Shown in pieces: positions 45,151 through 54,546 of a DNA stretch of 64,000 nucleotides. The notes beneath the pieces were generated by a model, which did no database searches, had not been told where the DNA came from, and worked only from the letters and a program-made list of their open reading frames with translations. A program made the position numbers and the translations under genes. Every line of letters starts with the position of its first letter. Position 1 is the stretch's first letter. Where the stretch lies: contig SRUQ01000004.1 of NCBI GenBank assembly GCA_004791255.1, forward strand, positions 62,001 to 126,000, written 5' to 3'. Origin of the DNA: a bacterium M00.F.Ca.ET.205.01.1.1. GTDB lineage: Bacteria > Pseudomonadota > Alphaproteobacteria > Rhizobiales > Rhizobiaceae.

Positions 45151-46281
45151 TTACCACTTGATGCTGTAGCCACCCGACAGCGCATAGCCCCAATCGCCCT
45201 GGACGGTCCGGTTGAAAATCGGCGCGTATTTGGTTTCCGACACCGATGCCTGATAGATCGCCGCTACGCCCAATCGAAGTTCGCCGCCCATCTTGTCTTT
45301 CATCGAAAGCCCGGAGCCGATCGTATAGGTGTCACCCGTCAAATCCCAACCCGTGCTGACGCCGCGGTCATAGGACGCAAAGACGGTTCCCGAGAACTGA
45401 TCATTGAACTTGTGGCCGATACCACCTGTGACGGTCCATCCATCGCGCCAAAAATATTGGTTGCCGTTGGTCAGCCCAAGGGCCGGCACGCCAAGGATAA
45501 GCTGTTCCGTGACGGACCAATCGGTCCACTTCACGCTGCCATAGGCGAGCCAACCCGGAGCAATGCCGCTTTGCGCCTTGAATTCCACGCTCTGTGGAAA
45601 GTTCGCCTTGCCTGTGGCGGGGCCAGCGGGAAAGCCCAAGAAAGTCGCCGAGCCGTTGGCTTCGATGTCGACACCGGAGCGGTACATCAACTGCGTGCGG
45701 AACGCGATCTCGGGAATCTCATAGGCGATGCCTGCACGCCAGCCGAAGTTGCTGTCATGCAGGGTCACGCCCAGCCTCTGGATGGCCGTGCCAACAGGGG
45801 CGCCTGCGACGAGGTTGTAGTCGGTGACTTCATTGTAGACACCGCCGATAAGCCAGATACGACCCTTGCTGAGGTCAAATTTCAAGCCGCAAGTCGCACC
45901 GTACTCGTACATAGTGAAGTCTTCATTCAACTTGCCGAGCGTGCCGCTCGAAAGCGGCCATGTCGCACTACCCCCAAATGATTGCGTAAGGGTACCAGCG
46001 CATGACAAACTGTCAGTCAGCTTGAACTTAACCGCAGCCGAAGGGATCACGTAGCTATCCGCATAGTCGACCCCAATCAGATACGGGTTGGCTATGTTGG
46101 TAGAATACTTCCTTGTGGGCGCGACATACGTCACGCTCGAGCGCATATTAAAATTGCCGTCCTCAAAAAGAATGTCGGTATCAGCCGTGCCGCGCGCGAA
46201 ACCGCCAGCGTGTGCCGAGCCAATCATTGCCAACGAAAAGCACCCTGCCCCCAGCAGTGCTTTCAGACGCAGATTGTTCAT
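45151..46281 (-). CDS. FadL/OmpP1/TodX family outer membrane protein, copy B
   Basis: The 376-residue precursor starts [20 protein letters not shown], nearly identical to the signal region of copy A. The mature start is GGFARGTADTDILFEDGNFN, the usual family form. Shared barrel motifs are NFGWRAGIAYEIPEIAFRTQ and [20 protein letters not shown], and the C-terminal strand ends GYSIKW with a terminal aromatic. It is 44 residues shorter than copy A because several loops differ. ATG 46281 follows GGGGAGGACATCC. It probably imports hydrophobic compounds; the substrate is unknown. Confidence 0.86.
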   Translation of the reverse strand: MNNLRLKALLGAGCFSLAMIGSAHAGGFARGTADTDILFEDGNFNMRSSVTYVAPTRKYSTNIANPYLIGVDYADSYVIPSAAVKFKLTDSLSCAGTLTQSFGGSATWPLSSGTLGKLNEDFTMYEYGATCGLKFDLSKGRIWLIGGVYNEVTDYNLVAGAPVGTAIQRLGVTLHDSNFGWRAGIAYEIPEIAFRTQLMYRSGVDIEANGSATFLGFPAGPATGKANFPQSVEFKAQSGIAPGWLAYGSVKWTDWSVTEQLILGVPALGLTNGNQYFWRDGWTVTGGIGHKFNDQFSGTVFASYDRGVSTGWDLTGDTYTIGSGLSMKDKMGGELRLGVAAIYQASVSETKYAPIFNRTVQGDWGYALSGGYSIKW

Positions 46282-46641
46282 GGATGTCCTCCCCGAATTA
46301 CTAGTTCATCAAGCTAGAACCAATTCGGGTTAACGGCGCAACAACGAATTCGAGGGCGTACATGTACACGTCGGCCAAACGCTTTTTCGACAAAATGCGG
46401 GCACTCTCCGCATGACCGAAAAACGGCCTTCGGGCGTCTATCCTCGGTAGAAATATAGGAAAAATCGCCCGAAAAGGCTCAAAAATACCACTTTTTGGGG
46501 GCTTGCGGCCCCATTGTTACATTATGGCAACAATGGGGCTAAAAGTTTCCGTTTACGTCAACATTAACGCTACGGCATGCCTGTATTGGAGGCAGCTGAC
46601 GCATGGGAAATCGCTTATGCGCCATATGCGAATCTTGCCCT
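46282..46641 (-). promoter_or_regulatory. Control region of porin copy B with two conserved blocks
   Basis: About 360 bases without a gene between porin copy B and valS. They hold the palindrome GTACATGTAC (46358-46367), preceded by CGCAACAACGAATTC, and the 48-base block (46515-46562) beginning TGTTACATTATGGCAACA and ending GTTTACGTCAAC. Both have counterparts at similar distances upstream of copy A. The block lies about 230 bases from the start codon. Confidence 0.6.
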
Positions 46642-49425
46642 TCAGCCGGCGTCACGCACCCTGGCCAATGCCACGGAAAGCTTGTCCTGCGCATCGCGAT
46701 ATTCGGCGAGCTTTTCGCGTTCGGCCTCGACGATTTCGGTCGGCGCGCTGGCGACGAACCGTTCGTTGGACAGTTTCTTGTGCAGGCGTGCGATTTCCTC
46801 GGTCACCTTGGCCAGTTCCTTTTGCAGCCGCACGGCCTCGGCGGCGAGATCGATCAGGCTGCCTAGCGGCAGGCAGATTGTCGCCTCGTTGAGCACGATC
46901 TGCGCCGCGCCCTTGGGGGCTGCGTCGGCGAACGAGATATCGCCGACACGCGCCAGGCGCTTGATCGCCGACTCCTCCCTAATCAGCCGTTCGCGCGTCA
47001 CGTCATTGGCGCCGATCACCACCAGCGGCGCGATTGCCGCCGGCGGCACGTTCATCTCCGAACGCACCGAGCGGATGCCGGAAACGAGATCGACCAGCCA
47101 GTTGATGTCGGCGGCGGCTTCCACGTCCTCGAAGTCCGGCGACGGCCAGGCGGCATGGCACAGCAGCGAAGCCCGCTCCTTGCCCTCGCCTGATGTCTGC
47201 GCCCACAGTTCCTCGGTCATGAACGGCATCATCGGGTGCAAGAGCTTGTAGATCTCGTCCAGCACGAAGGCGACGCAGGCGCGGCTCTCGGCCTTGGCCG
47301 CCTCGTCCGTGCCCATGAACACAGGCTTCAAGAGCTCCAGGTACCAGTCGCAGAACAGGTTCCAGACAAAGCGGTAGGCAGCGCCTGCCGCCTCGTTGAA
47401 GCGATATGAGGTGATGCCGTCGGTGATTTCCCGCGCGGCCCGCGTCAACTCCGTCAGTATCCAGCGATTGACCGCCAGCTTGGCGTCGTTCAGCCAGAAA
47501 TCGTCATTGCGCGCGACCTCGTTCATCTCGGCAAAGCGCGTCGCGTTCCACAGCTTGGTGCCGAAATTGCGGTAGCCGGCGATGCGCGCCGGGTCGAGCT
47601 TCACGTCGCGCCCTTGCGCCGCCATCACCGCCAGCGTGAAACGCAGCGCGTCGGCGCCATATTCGTCGATGAGGTCGAGCGGGTCGATGACGTTGCCTTT
47701 CGACTTCGACATCTTGGCGCCGTTCTTGTCGCGCACCAGCGCATGCACGTAAACGGTGTGGAACGGTTCCTCGTCCATGAAGTGCAGGCCCATCATCATC
47801 ATGCGGGCGACCCAGAAGAAGATGATGTCGAAGCCCGTCACCAGCACGTCGGTCTGGTAGTAGGTCTTCAGTTCCGGGGTCTCATCCGGCCAGCCGAGCG
47901 TCGAGAACGGCCACAGTGCCGACGAGAACCAGGTGTCGAGCACGTCCTCGTCACGGGTCAGAATCTCGCCCGGCTTGAAGTTCTCGAGCTTGTCCTCGAC
48001 CCAGGCCTTCCACGGGCCTTCCAGCGCCAGGTAATATTCGATCGCCGCGCCCAACGCTTCTTCCTCGGTCTTCTCGACGAAGACGCGCCCGTCCGGTCCG
48101 TACCAGGCCGGAATCTGGTGGCCCCACCAGAGCTGGCGCGAAATGCACCAGGGCTGGATGTTCTCCATCCAGTCGAAATAGGTCTTTTCCCAGTTTTTCG
48201 GCACGAAATTGGTGCGCCCCTCGCGCACCGAAGCGATCGCCGGCTTGGCGAGTTCGGCCGCATTGGCGTACCACTGCTCGGTCAGGAATGGCTCGATCGG
48301 CACGCCGCCGCGGTCGCCATGCGGCACGGCGTGGCGATGTGGCTCGATCTTGTCAAGGAAACCGCCGGCTTCCATCAGCTCGACGATCTTCTTGCGCGCC
48401 ACGAAACGATCGAGGCCGTTGAGTTCGTCCCAGACCGCCTGCCGCTCCGGCGTCACGTCCAGCCCGGCGAGGAAATCCTCATTGTCCCGGAGGTTGATCG
48501 CCGCCTCGATGGTGAGGATGTTGATCGCCGGCAGCTTGTGGCGCTTGCCGACCTCGAAGTCATTGAAGTCATGCGCAGGCGTGATCTTGACCGCGCCCGA
48601 ACCTTTCTCCGGATCGGAATATTCATCTGCCACGACAGGTATCTTGCGCCCGACAATCGGCAGCACGACGTTCTTGCCGACCAGATGCCGGAACCGTTCA
48701 TCGTCGGGATGCACGGCCACCGCCGTGTCGCCCAGCATGGTCTCGGGGCGCGTGGTGGCCACGACGATGAATGTCTTCGGATCCTCCGGGTCGAAGGCCA
48801 CGCCCTCGATCGGATAGCGGAAGTGCCAGAGATTGCCGTTGACCTCCTGCTGCTCGACCTCGAGATCGGAGATCGCCGTCAAAAGCTTCGGATCCCAGTT
48901 CACAAGGCGCTTGTCCTTGTAGATCAGGCCTTCCTTGTAGAGGGTGACGAAGACTTCCAGCACGGCCTTGGACAGGCCCTCATCCATCGTGAAGCGCTCG
49001 CGCGACCAGTCGGCGGACGCACCAAGGCGCTTCAGCTGGTTGAAGATGGCGCCGCCGGATTCGGCTTTCCACTCCCACACCTTGTCGATGAACTGTTCAC
49101 GCGTCAGGTCGCGGCGATGGATCTGCTTCTCCATCAGCTGGCGCTCGACCACCATCTGCGTGGCGATGCCGGCATGGTCCATGCCCGGCTGCCACAGCAC
49201 GTTCTTGCCGCGCATGCGCTCGAAGCGCACCAGGACGTCCTGCAGCGTGTTGTTCAGCGCGTGCCCCATATGCAGCGAGCCGGTGACATTGGGCGGCGGG
49301 ATGACGATGGTGAAGGCTTCCGCCCCCTCCTCGGCCCCGGCGCCGGCGCGGAATGCATCTGCCTCTTCCCACACTTTGGCGATCTTCGGCTCGACGGTTT
49401 TTGCGTCGTAGGTCTTTTCAAGCAT
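46642..49425 (-). CDS. valS: Valine--tRNA ligase
   Basis: The 927-residue class I synthetase has the HIGH motif in [15 protein letters not shown] near residue 45 and the KMSKS motif in [14 protein letters not shown]. The editing domain includes [22 protein letters not shown]-terminal coiled coil ([21 protein letters not shown]) is the tRNA-binding arm. ATG 49425 ([13 protein letters not shown]) was chosen over a longer frame. It lies downstream of popZ and tolC, a conserved alphaproteobacterial neighbourhood. Confidence 0.97.
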   Translation of the reverse strand: MLEKTYDAKTVEPKIAKVWEEADAFRAGAGAEEGAEAFTIVIPPPNVTGSLHMGHALNNTLQDVLVRFERMRGKNVLWQPGMDHAGIATQMVVERQLMEKQIHRRDLTREQFIDKVWEWKAESGGAIFNQLKRLGASADWSRERFTMDEGLSKAVLEVFVTLYKEGLIYKDKRLVNWDPKLLTAISDLEVEQQEVNGNLWHFRYPIEGVAFDPEDPKTFIVVATTRPETMLGDTAVAVHPDDERFRHLVGKNVVLPIVGRKIPVVADEYSDPEKGSGAVKITPAHDFNDFEVGKRHKLPAINILTIEAAINLRDNEDFLAGLDVTPERQAVWDELNGLDRFVARKKIVELMEAGGFLDKIEPHRHAVPHGDRGGVPIEPFLTEQWYANAAELAKPAIASVREGRTNFVPKNWEKTYFDWMENIQPWCISRQLWWGHQIPAWYGPDGRVFVEKTEEEALGAAIEYYLALEGPWKAWVEDKLENFKPGEILTRDEDVLDTWFSSALWPFSTLGWPDETPELKTYYQTDVLVTGFDIIFFWVARMMMMGLHFMDEEPFHTVYVHALVRDKNGAKMSKSKGNVIDPLDLIDEYGADALRFTLAVMAAQGRDVKLDPARIAGYRNFGTKLWNATRFAEMNEVARNDDFWLNDAKLAVNRWILTELTRAAREITDGITSYRFNEAAGAAYRFVWNLFCDWYLELLKPVFMGTDEAAKAESRACVAFVLDEIYKLLHPMMPFMTEELWAQTSGEGKERASLLCHAAWPSPDFEDVEAAADINWLVDLVSGIRSVRSEMNVPPAAIAPLVVIGANDVTRERLIREESAIKRLARVGDISFADAAPKGAAQIVLNEATICLPLGSLIDLAAEAVRLQKELAKVTEEIARLHKKLSNERFVASAPTEIVEAEREKLAEYRDAQDKLSVALARVRDAG

Positions 49426-49542
49426 GGGAAAATGGTCCGCGCTGTCGGAAATTTTGCTGGTCCGGTGTAAATCGGAAGGTCTTGGCCAAGTCAACCGCAA
49501 GGGCCGGCGCGGCTCATCACAAGCAGATAGGCGCGGCCCTGT

Positions 49543-49872
49543 TCATTTCAACGCAGGGCCGTGGCCGCACTCGGCGCAGAACTTTGCGCGAGGCGTGCGG
49601 TACGGCTTGCCGCAAGCCGGGCAATCGGGGCCGTAGTCCGAACGACGGACGTGTAAGAGCCAGAAAGTGTGGTGAAGAGTAACTCCGGTAAGCTCGCGAT
49701 ACCGATCGGCGGCAGGATGCTTCATTTCAGTCGATAGGCCGTGCCGGGACGTAAACCGCTTGACCTGAAAATATAGAGTTGCGGAGTCGCCGACGACCTC
49801 CCGATGCTCTTCGTCGGTCAGCATCGGAACCATCGCCCGCAATCGGAAGCTGTACGTCAACTCTCGGTCCAT
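49543..49872 (-). CDS. Small protein with a C-terminal zinc ribbon, unknown function
   Basis: The 109-residue product begins MDRELTYSFRLRAMVPMLTD and ends with a Cys4 zinc-ribbon pattern: CPACG, 10 residues, then CAECG. The first 70 residues form a mixed helical domain (TDEEHREVVGDSATLYFQVK). Base composition is less GC-rich than in valS and popZ on either side, which hints at later insertion. I do not recognise a named family. Confidence 0.68.
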   Translation of the reverse strand: MDRELTYSFRLRAMVPMLTDEEHREVVGDSATLYFQVKRFTSRHGLSTEMKHPAADRYRELTGVTLHHTFWLLHVRRSDYGPDCPACGKPYRTPRAKFCAECGHGPALK

Positions 49873-49968
49873 CGACCGAGGATAGCAGTCGCATATGGCT
49901 TTGACAGGGCGATCTTCTTAACCCCGCAGGCTGACCGAAATATTGGCTCGTTCAGCGATCTGGAACGA

Positions 49969-50787
49969 TCACTGCGCCCCGCGCGCGACGCGCTCGATCT
50001 CCTCGCGCACCAACCTTTCGACCAGGGTCGGCAGATTGTTGTCCAGCCAATCCTGCAGCATCGGCCGAAGCATGTCTTCGGCCATCTCGTCGAATGTCTT
50101 CTTGCTGCGGCTGGCAAAGGCATCGGAAAGCTCGCCGAAGGCCGCGGCAACCTGCCGGCCCGTCTGCTCGGAAACGATCGCTGGACGGGTCACCGGCGCT
50201 TCCTGTGCCGGCGCAGGCGCTGGCATGCCGCTTTCCGCGGTGATGCCTGGAGAAGGCCGCTCGGTAGCGGATGGCGCGGCTGGTTCGTGTGCCGGTGTCT
50301 CGGGCAGGGCAACAGGCATGCGGACGCTCCTCTCCGGCACCGCTTTCGCCTGTTCCCCGACGGCGGCGATCTCGCGCCGCCAATCGGCGACGATAGCCTC
50401 GCTCGTCTCGGTAATGTCAGGGGCGACCGGCGTGTCAGGCTTGGCGGCAGGCATCGGTTCGGCGGCGATCCTGGCGCTGACCTCGGCAAGTGTCATTGAC
50501 GCCTTGGCCGGAGCCGGCCGCGCCGGCGTTTCCATGCGCGCGATCACTGGCTCGGCTGCCGGCGCCTGCACTGGCGGCGCGACCTCGGAAGCGGCATGCA
50601 GTTCGGCCCGGAACGCCTCGACATCGGGCGCTGGAGCCGCGTTCGCCGCCGGTTCCAGATCCTGCCGCAGTTCATCGCCCTCGCCCGGCTGCTTGCGGCC
50701 GTTGTCGCTGTCCTCGATGATCCTTCGGATGGAAGCCAGTATTTCTTCCATGGAAGGTTCGCGCTGCGCGCTGCTTGCCGTTGCCAT
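49969..50787 (-). CDS. popZ: PopZ-like polar organising protein (DUF2497)
   Basis: PopZ forms a polymeric hub at the cell pole that anchors chromosome centromeres and recruits cell-cycle regulators. The 272-residue protein has the N-terminal helix REPSMEEILASIRRIIEDSD that binds clients, a long Pro/Ala/Glu-rich disordered middle (about residues 35-195), and the C-terminal helices FDEMAEDMLRPMLQDWLDNN and LPTLVERLVREEIERVARG that drive oligomerisation. ATG 50787 was chosen over a GTG two codons upstream. The tolC-popZ-valS order is conserved in alphaproteobacteria. Confidence 0.9.
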   Translation of the reverse strand: MATASSAQREPSMEEILASIRRIIEDSDNGRKQPGEGDELRQDLEPAANAAPAPDVEAFRAELHAASEVAPPVQAPAAEPVIARMETPARPAPAKASMTLAEVSARIAAEPMPAAKPDTPVAPDITETSEAIVADWRREIAAVGEQAKAVPERSVRMPVALPETPAHEPAAPSATERPSPGITAESGMPAPAPAQEAPVTRPAIVSEQTGRQVAAAFGELSDAFASRSKKTFDEMAEDMLRPMLQDWLDNNLPTLVERLVREEIERVARGAQ

Positions 50788-50925
50788 CGTCACATCCGCC
50801 GCCCTTGTGACCCCTTACAGGTTTTCGCTCCGGCAAACGCCGGATTCGAATCATGACGACAGCGTAACCGACGGATCGCCGCACGAGAATCCCCATTCTG
50901 GGGACTTGTGGGATTTCAACAGATT

Positions 50926-50962
50926 AGAGCAATTCCGGCAAAACCCGTGACGGTTTCGCGCC
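50926..50962. repeat. Dispersed repeat of the 'AGAGCAATTCCGGCAAAA' type
   Basis: TTAGAGCAATTCCGGCAAAA is followed by CCCGTGACGGTTTCG, a common rhizobial intergenic element related to the GATCCCGAAAAGTG type. It lies upstream of popZ and downstream of tolC. TTAGAGCAGGATC at 21308 looks like the start of another copy. Assignment is by eye. Confidence 0.5.
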
Positions 50963-51056
50963 CGCAACTGCCAAACGGTCGGAGAGCTACGTCGTGCGGC
51001 GTTGGATCAAACGTCGAACGCTCATCCCGGATGCGCAACGCCCGGTCAAAAGCGCC

Positions 51057-52433
51057 TTAGCGGCCATCCGGCGTGCGCAGGCCGATCCATTTGTCCTTGA
51101 CGGCGAGATAGTGCTCTTCAGGCTTGTACTTCGTCACCTGCAGGGCAAGCCGGTCGACCGACAGGCGGCCGACCGCCGACAGGATGGCATAGCTCGCCAC
51201 CACCACGTCGTGCTCGGAATTGGCCTGGTTGATCTTGGCGGTGATGACGGTGGCCTGTGCGTTGAGCACGTCGAGCGTCGTGCGCTGGCCGACATTGCGC
51301 TCTTCGATGACGCCGTTCAGCGCCAGTTGCGCGGCATCGACCACCTGCCTGTTGGCGGCGACGCTCTGCTGCGCGGCGGTGTATTGCGACCATGCCGAAG
51401 CGACGGCCTGGCGCACCTGGTCGCGGCTGACATCGACCTGGATGCGCGCTTGCCCCAGCGATTCCTTGTTCTGCCGCACGATAGCCGGGGTCCTGCCACC
51501 CGAATAGATCGGGATGGTCAAGGTCGCGCCGATATTGGCCGAGGTCGAATCGCCATTCGTCCCGACATTCGGATTGCGGTTCAGATAGTTTTCCGAAATG
51601 CCGGCCGAAGCCGACAACTGCGGCAGCAGCGCACCCTCGGACGATTTCACTGAAAACGCCGCCGCGTCGACCAGATGCTGGTTGGCGAGAATGGCCGGAT
51701 GCTCGGCCGAAGCGATGGCAAACGCCGCCTCGAGGCTCGACGGCAGGAGTTTCGCCAGTGGCGACGCGGGCTTCAGCTTGCCCGGTTCGTCGCCGACCAC
51801 CTGATGATAGCTCGCCGCACTAGCCAGCGCCTGCGCGCGGGCGGCACTTAGCGACGCCACCGCGGACGCCCGCGACGCATCGGCCTGCGCAACGTCGGTG
51901 CGCGTGCCCTCGCCGACCTCGAAACGCGAGCGCGCGGCGCGCGCCTGTTCGGTCAGGAATTGCAGGTTCTGTGCGGTGAGCACCGCGATCTGCCGGTCGC
52001 GAATCACGTCCATGTAGGCCGTCGCAGCGCTGAACAGCGTGTTTTCCTCGGTGTTGCGCAGACTTTCGACCGACGCCTTGACCTGGGATTCGGCCGCCGC
52101 CACGTTGTTCCTGGTCTGGAAACCATCGAACAGGCTCTGGTTGATGACAATACCGACACTGGCCGACGAGGTCTTGCTGTTGCCGCCGCTGGCACGCGTG
52201 TTCGTATAACCCGTGTCTGCCGTTCCCTGGATGGTCGGGCGCCAGCCGGACTTGGCGATGGCCACGCCCTCGTCGGTGACGCGCACGCCGGCGCGGGAGG
52301 AATTCAGCGAGGAATTGTACTGATAGGCTTTTGCAAGCGCGCCGGCGATGGTTTCGGCCGAAGCGGCCAGCGGGGACAGCGCGGTCGCCGAAACGAGAAC
52401 GGCGGTGAAAAGTGACTTGCGTAGTGACGGCAC
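51057..52433 (-). CDS. tolC: TolC family outer membrane efflux channel
   Basis: The 458-residue precursor has a signal peptide (SLFTAVLVSATALSPLAASA) and two homologous halves of the OEP repeat. Landmarks are AKAYQYNSSLNSSRAGVRVTDEGVAIAKSGWRP (core ALAKAYQYNSSL), long coiled helices, and LNGVIEERNVGQRTTLDVLNAQ in the second half. TolC forms the trimeric exit duct of type I secretion and efflux systems. No partner pump is adjacent. It lies between a PCMT-family gene and popZ. Confidence 0.93.
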   Translation of the reverse strand: MPSLRKSLFTAVLVSATALSPLAASAETIAGALAKAYQYNSSLNSSRAGVRVTDEGVAIAKSGWRPTIQGTADTGYTNTRASGGNSKTSSASVGIVINQSLFDGFQTRNNVAAAESQVKASVESLRNTEENTLFSAATAYMDVIRDRQIAVLTAQNLQFLTEQARAARSRFEVGEGTRTDVAQADASRASAVASLSAARAQALASAASYHQVVGDEPGKLKPASPLAKLLPSSLEAAFAIASAEHPAILANQHLVDAAAFSVKSSEGALLPQLSASAGISENYLNRNPNVGTNGDSTSANIGATLTIPIYSGGRTPAIVRQNKESLGQARIQVDVSRDQVRQAVASAWSQYTAAQQSVAANRQVVDAAQLALNGVIEERNVGQRTTLDVLNAQATVITAKINQANSEHDVVVASYAILSAVGRLSVDRLALQVTKYKPEEHYLAVKDKWIGLRTPDGR

Positions 52434-52613
52434 GGTTTAACCCTCATTCGTTTTCCATGGGAACCGCGCCGCACCAGCTTCTCGTCTTGAGCAGCCCGAA
52501 CGGCGTGTTTGATGTTCCCTGCTGCTCAGCCCAAAGTGCCCCCAGTTTGGGATCGGCAGCGATCGTTCAAATGCAAGCGACCATGACAAAGCCTCTGCTG
52601 CAAGGCAAATCAT

Positions 52614-53282
52614 TCAGAATTCGAAAGCATGCTCACGTTCGAAACCGGGTAGTGGCTTAATTGCCGCATTAAATGCCCGTCTACCGGTTACAACCCCCCC
52701 AGCCTTGAAAAAAAGTCGCGCAATGCCGGAATTGCCCTGCCCCTCGACCGCGACGAGCCGTCCGCCTTCGGCGAGTTGGTCAAGCAACGGCGCCGGCACG
52801 GTCTCGACGCTGCCTCCGACGAAGATGACGTCATAGGGTGCCTTGGCCGCATGGCCTTGCGCCAGCGCGCCCTGGACCACGGTCACATTGCCGCAGTCGG
52901 TTGAGGAAAGCGCTGATCGGGCGGTTTCGGCGAGCGCCGGGTCGCTTTCGAGCGCCACCACGGAGCCTGCCAGCCGCGACAGGATGGCCGAGGCATAGCC
53001 GGTGCCGCAGCCGACATCGAGCGCCGAATCGGCGCCGCTTATCTCGGCCAGTTGCATCAGCTTGGCCAGCGGCGAAGGCTCCATCAGGTAGCGCGCGCCA
53101 CCAGCGCCGTCGGCGATGCGGATATCCTCGTCGATGTAAGCGAGATCGCGCTGGCGATCCCCGACGAAAATCTCGCGCGGGACCGAAAGCATGGCATCGA
53201 GCAACGCCGCGCTGGTCACATCTGTGGTGCGGACCTGGCCATCGACCATCTTGACGCGAAGTTCGGAGAAATCAGCGTTCAT
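52614..53282 (-). CDS. Protein-L-isoaspartate O-methyltransferase family protein, second copy
   Basis: The 222-residue protein has the same fold as pcm, with the family opening MVDGQVRTTDVTSAALLDAM and the SAM-binding motif ALDVGCGTGYASAILSRLAG. The variant PAPLLDQLAEGGRLVAVEGQG follows. It differs from the true pcm at 24127 in lacking the usual Ser/Thr-rich substrate segment. This branch is conserved next to tolC in alphaproteobacteria; its substrate is not certain. Confidence 0.85.
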   Translation of the reverse strand: MNADFSELRVKMVDGQVRTTDVTSAALLDAMLSVPREIFVGDRQRDLAYIDEDIRIADGAGGARYLMEPSPLAKLMQLAEISGADSALDVGCGTGYASAILSRLAGSVVALESDPALAETARSALSSTDCGNVTVVQGALAQGHAAKAPYDVIFVGGSVETVPAPLLDQLAEGGRLVAVEGQGNSGIARLFFKAGGVVTGRRAFNAAIKPLPGFEREHAFEF

Positions 53283-53371
53283 GTCCCAACCAATCTGTTT
53301 GCCGCGCCAGACCGCGGCTCATTCGACCGGAACGTAAAACCCCGGCGCGGATGCGCGGGAGTTTGGGGCAT

Positions 53372-53445
53372 TGGAGGCCTCGCCCGGAATCGAACCGGGG
53401 TGCAAGGATTTGCAGTCCTCTGCGTAACCACTCCGCCACGAGGCC
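53372..53445 (-). tRNA. tRNA-Cys, anticodon GCA
   Basis: On the minus strand GGCCTCG pairs with CGAGGCC. The D-arm is TGGCGGAGTGGTTACGCA, the anticodon stem AGGAC with loop containing TGCAAAT gives GCA, and the T-arm is CGGTTCGATTCCG. CCA is encoded. The length is 74 bases. Confidence 0.96.
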
Positions 53446-53684
53446 TCATTGCTCCCGGCGTTCCACACGGGTTCCAATAGGTTGCGGGAAAAATCCCGTC
53501 AAGCGGCGACAATGCATTCCGAGCGGTTTCCACTGCGCCAAACGTCCTCCCCGTCGGTACTGATCCCGACGCCAAAAACGCCGGCCGCGGCTATCTCCTT
53601 ATGTTAGCTAGTCGTTAAGCATGGCGAAAGATCGGCGGAAACTCCGCGCGCCGGCCTGCGTTCAGATACCAGGAGGACTGCGCC

Positions 53685-53930
53685 ATGCGGCTGGCAAAAC
53701 CGGACGATGTAGGCCCGAATGCCGACAATTCACCGCTGCTGGGGTGCGAGGCGCTGGTGCGCTATGCCATCGACTGCCTCAGGATAGAAGGCACCGGCGG
53801 GCTTTCGCCGCGTGACCGCGCGCGCCTGGCCTCGGCATCCGTCGTGCTGAAGGAGATCAGCGAGGATCTCAGGGGAAATGCTGGCCAACAGGCGGCCTCG
53901 GAAGACGCCGGCGCTCAAATCCCCGAATAG
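53685..53930 (+). CDS. Small conserved-looking hypothetical protein
   Basis: The 81-residue product has a strong ribosome-binding site (AGGAGG, 53670-53675) 9 bases before its ATG. It has a predicted helical core (CEALVRYAIDCLRIEG, then SPRDRARLASASVVLKEISE) and a charged tail. No family is recognised and there is no signal or membrane segment. It lies between tRNA-Cys and a convergent membrane-protein gene. Confidence 0.6.
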   Translation: MRLAKPDDVGPNADNSPLLGCEALVRYAIDCLRIEGTGGLSPRDRARLASASVVLKEISEDLRGNAGQQAASEDAGAQIPE

Positions 53931-53989
53931 CCCGCGGTTTGATTCTGTTTTCCAAGCTGCCGGCGCCGGAGCGCGGCCGATGGCCCGAA

Positions 53990-54250
53990 TCATTGCGGCC
54001 GGCGCCGTCGTTGCCACCAGACGACGAAACGGCGCCTGTGGCGGCGCACCATGGCGAACTCATAGGAAAGCACCAGAAACCCCAGGGGTACCATCCAGAA
54101 ACCGAGAATCGGCAGGAAGCCCAAAATACCGCCGATGGTCAAAAGCACGCCGATCGTGATCCTGAGGCCGCGCGAACGCGGCATCGTGAACTCGCGCCCG
54201 AAAACCGAGATCTTTCGCGCCGGGGCCTGGTTTTCGTCTGCTGCCGTCAT
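53990..54250 (-). CDS. Small membrane protein of unknown function
   Basis: The 86-residue product has a hydrophilic N-terminus, two closely spaced membrane helices (ITIGVLLTIGGILGFLPILG and FWMVPLGFLVLSYEF) and an Arg-rich C-terminus (RRHRRRFVVWWQRRRRP). The pattern resembles PGPGW-type transmembrane proteins. ATG 54250 was chosen; a GTG 20 codons upstream is possible. It is a single gene. Confidence 0.65.
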   Translation of the reverse strand: MTAADENQAPARKISVFGREFTMPRSRGLRITIGVLLTIGGILGFLPILGFWMVPLGFLVLSYEFAMVRRHRRRFVVWWQRRRRPQ

Positions 54251-54469
54251 CTCGATTGGTTGGTCCGTGCACTGGCTGGAAGCTGTTCTCCTTACGAAAG
54301 CCGCAGCCACCCTTTCGGTTCCGCGCCCCTCGCAAGACGGCTAATATGAGGGCGCCGGCAGCCGATTGCGACAACGCGCGCGAAAAAGTCTCAGAAAAAT
54401 GCGAAATGCTTCTTTGCAAAGCGGAAAAGGGTTTGCTATAGGCAGCGCCACTTGCTGAAGAGCCTCCGT

Positions 54470-54544
54470 TCCCCGGTAGCTCAGTGGTAGAGCAACCGGC
54501 TGTTAACCGGTTGGTCGCTGGTTCGAATCCGGCCCGGGGAGCCA
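54470..54544 (+). tRNA. tRNA-Asn, anticodon GTT
   Basis: TCCCCGG pairs with CCGGGGA, the D-arm is TAGCTCAGTGGTAGAGCA, the anticodon loop is CTGTTAA (GTT), and the T-arm is CTGGTTCGAATCCGG, followed by G and an encoded CCA. The length is 75 bases. The 3' end abuts a recombinase remnant, so it is the likely attachment site of an old element. Confidence 0.96.
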
Positions 54545-54546
54545 TT

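Noticed and set aside
47614..49470. 618-codon plus-strand frame opposite valS
   Set aside because: It is a shadow of the valS coding sequence with no ribosome-binding site or domain.
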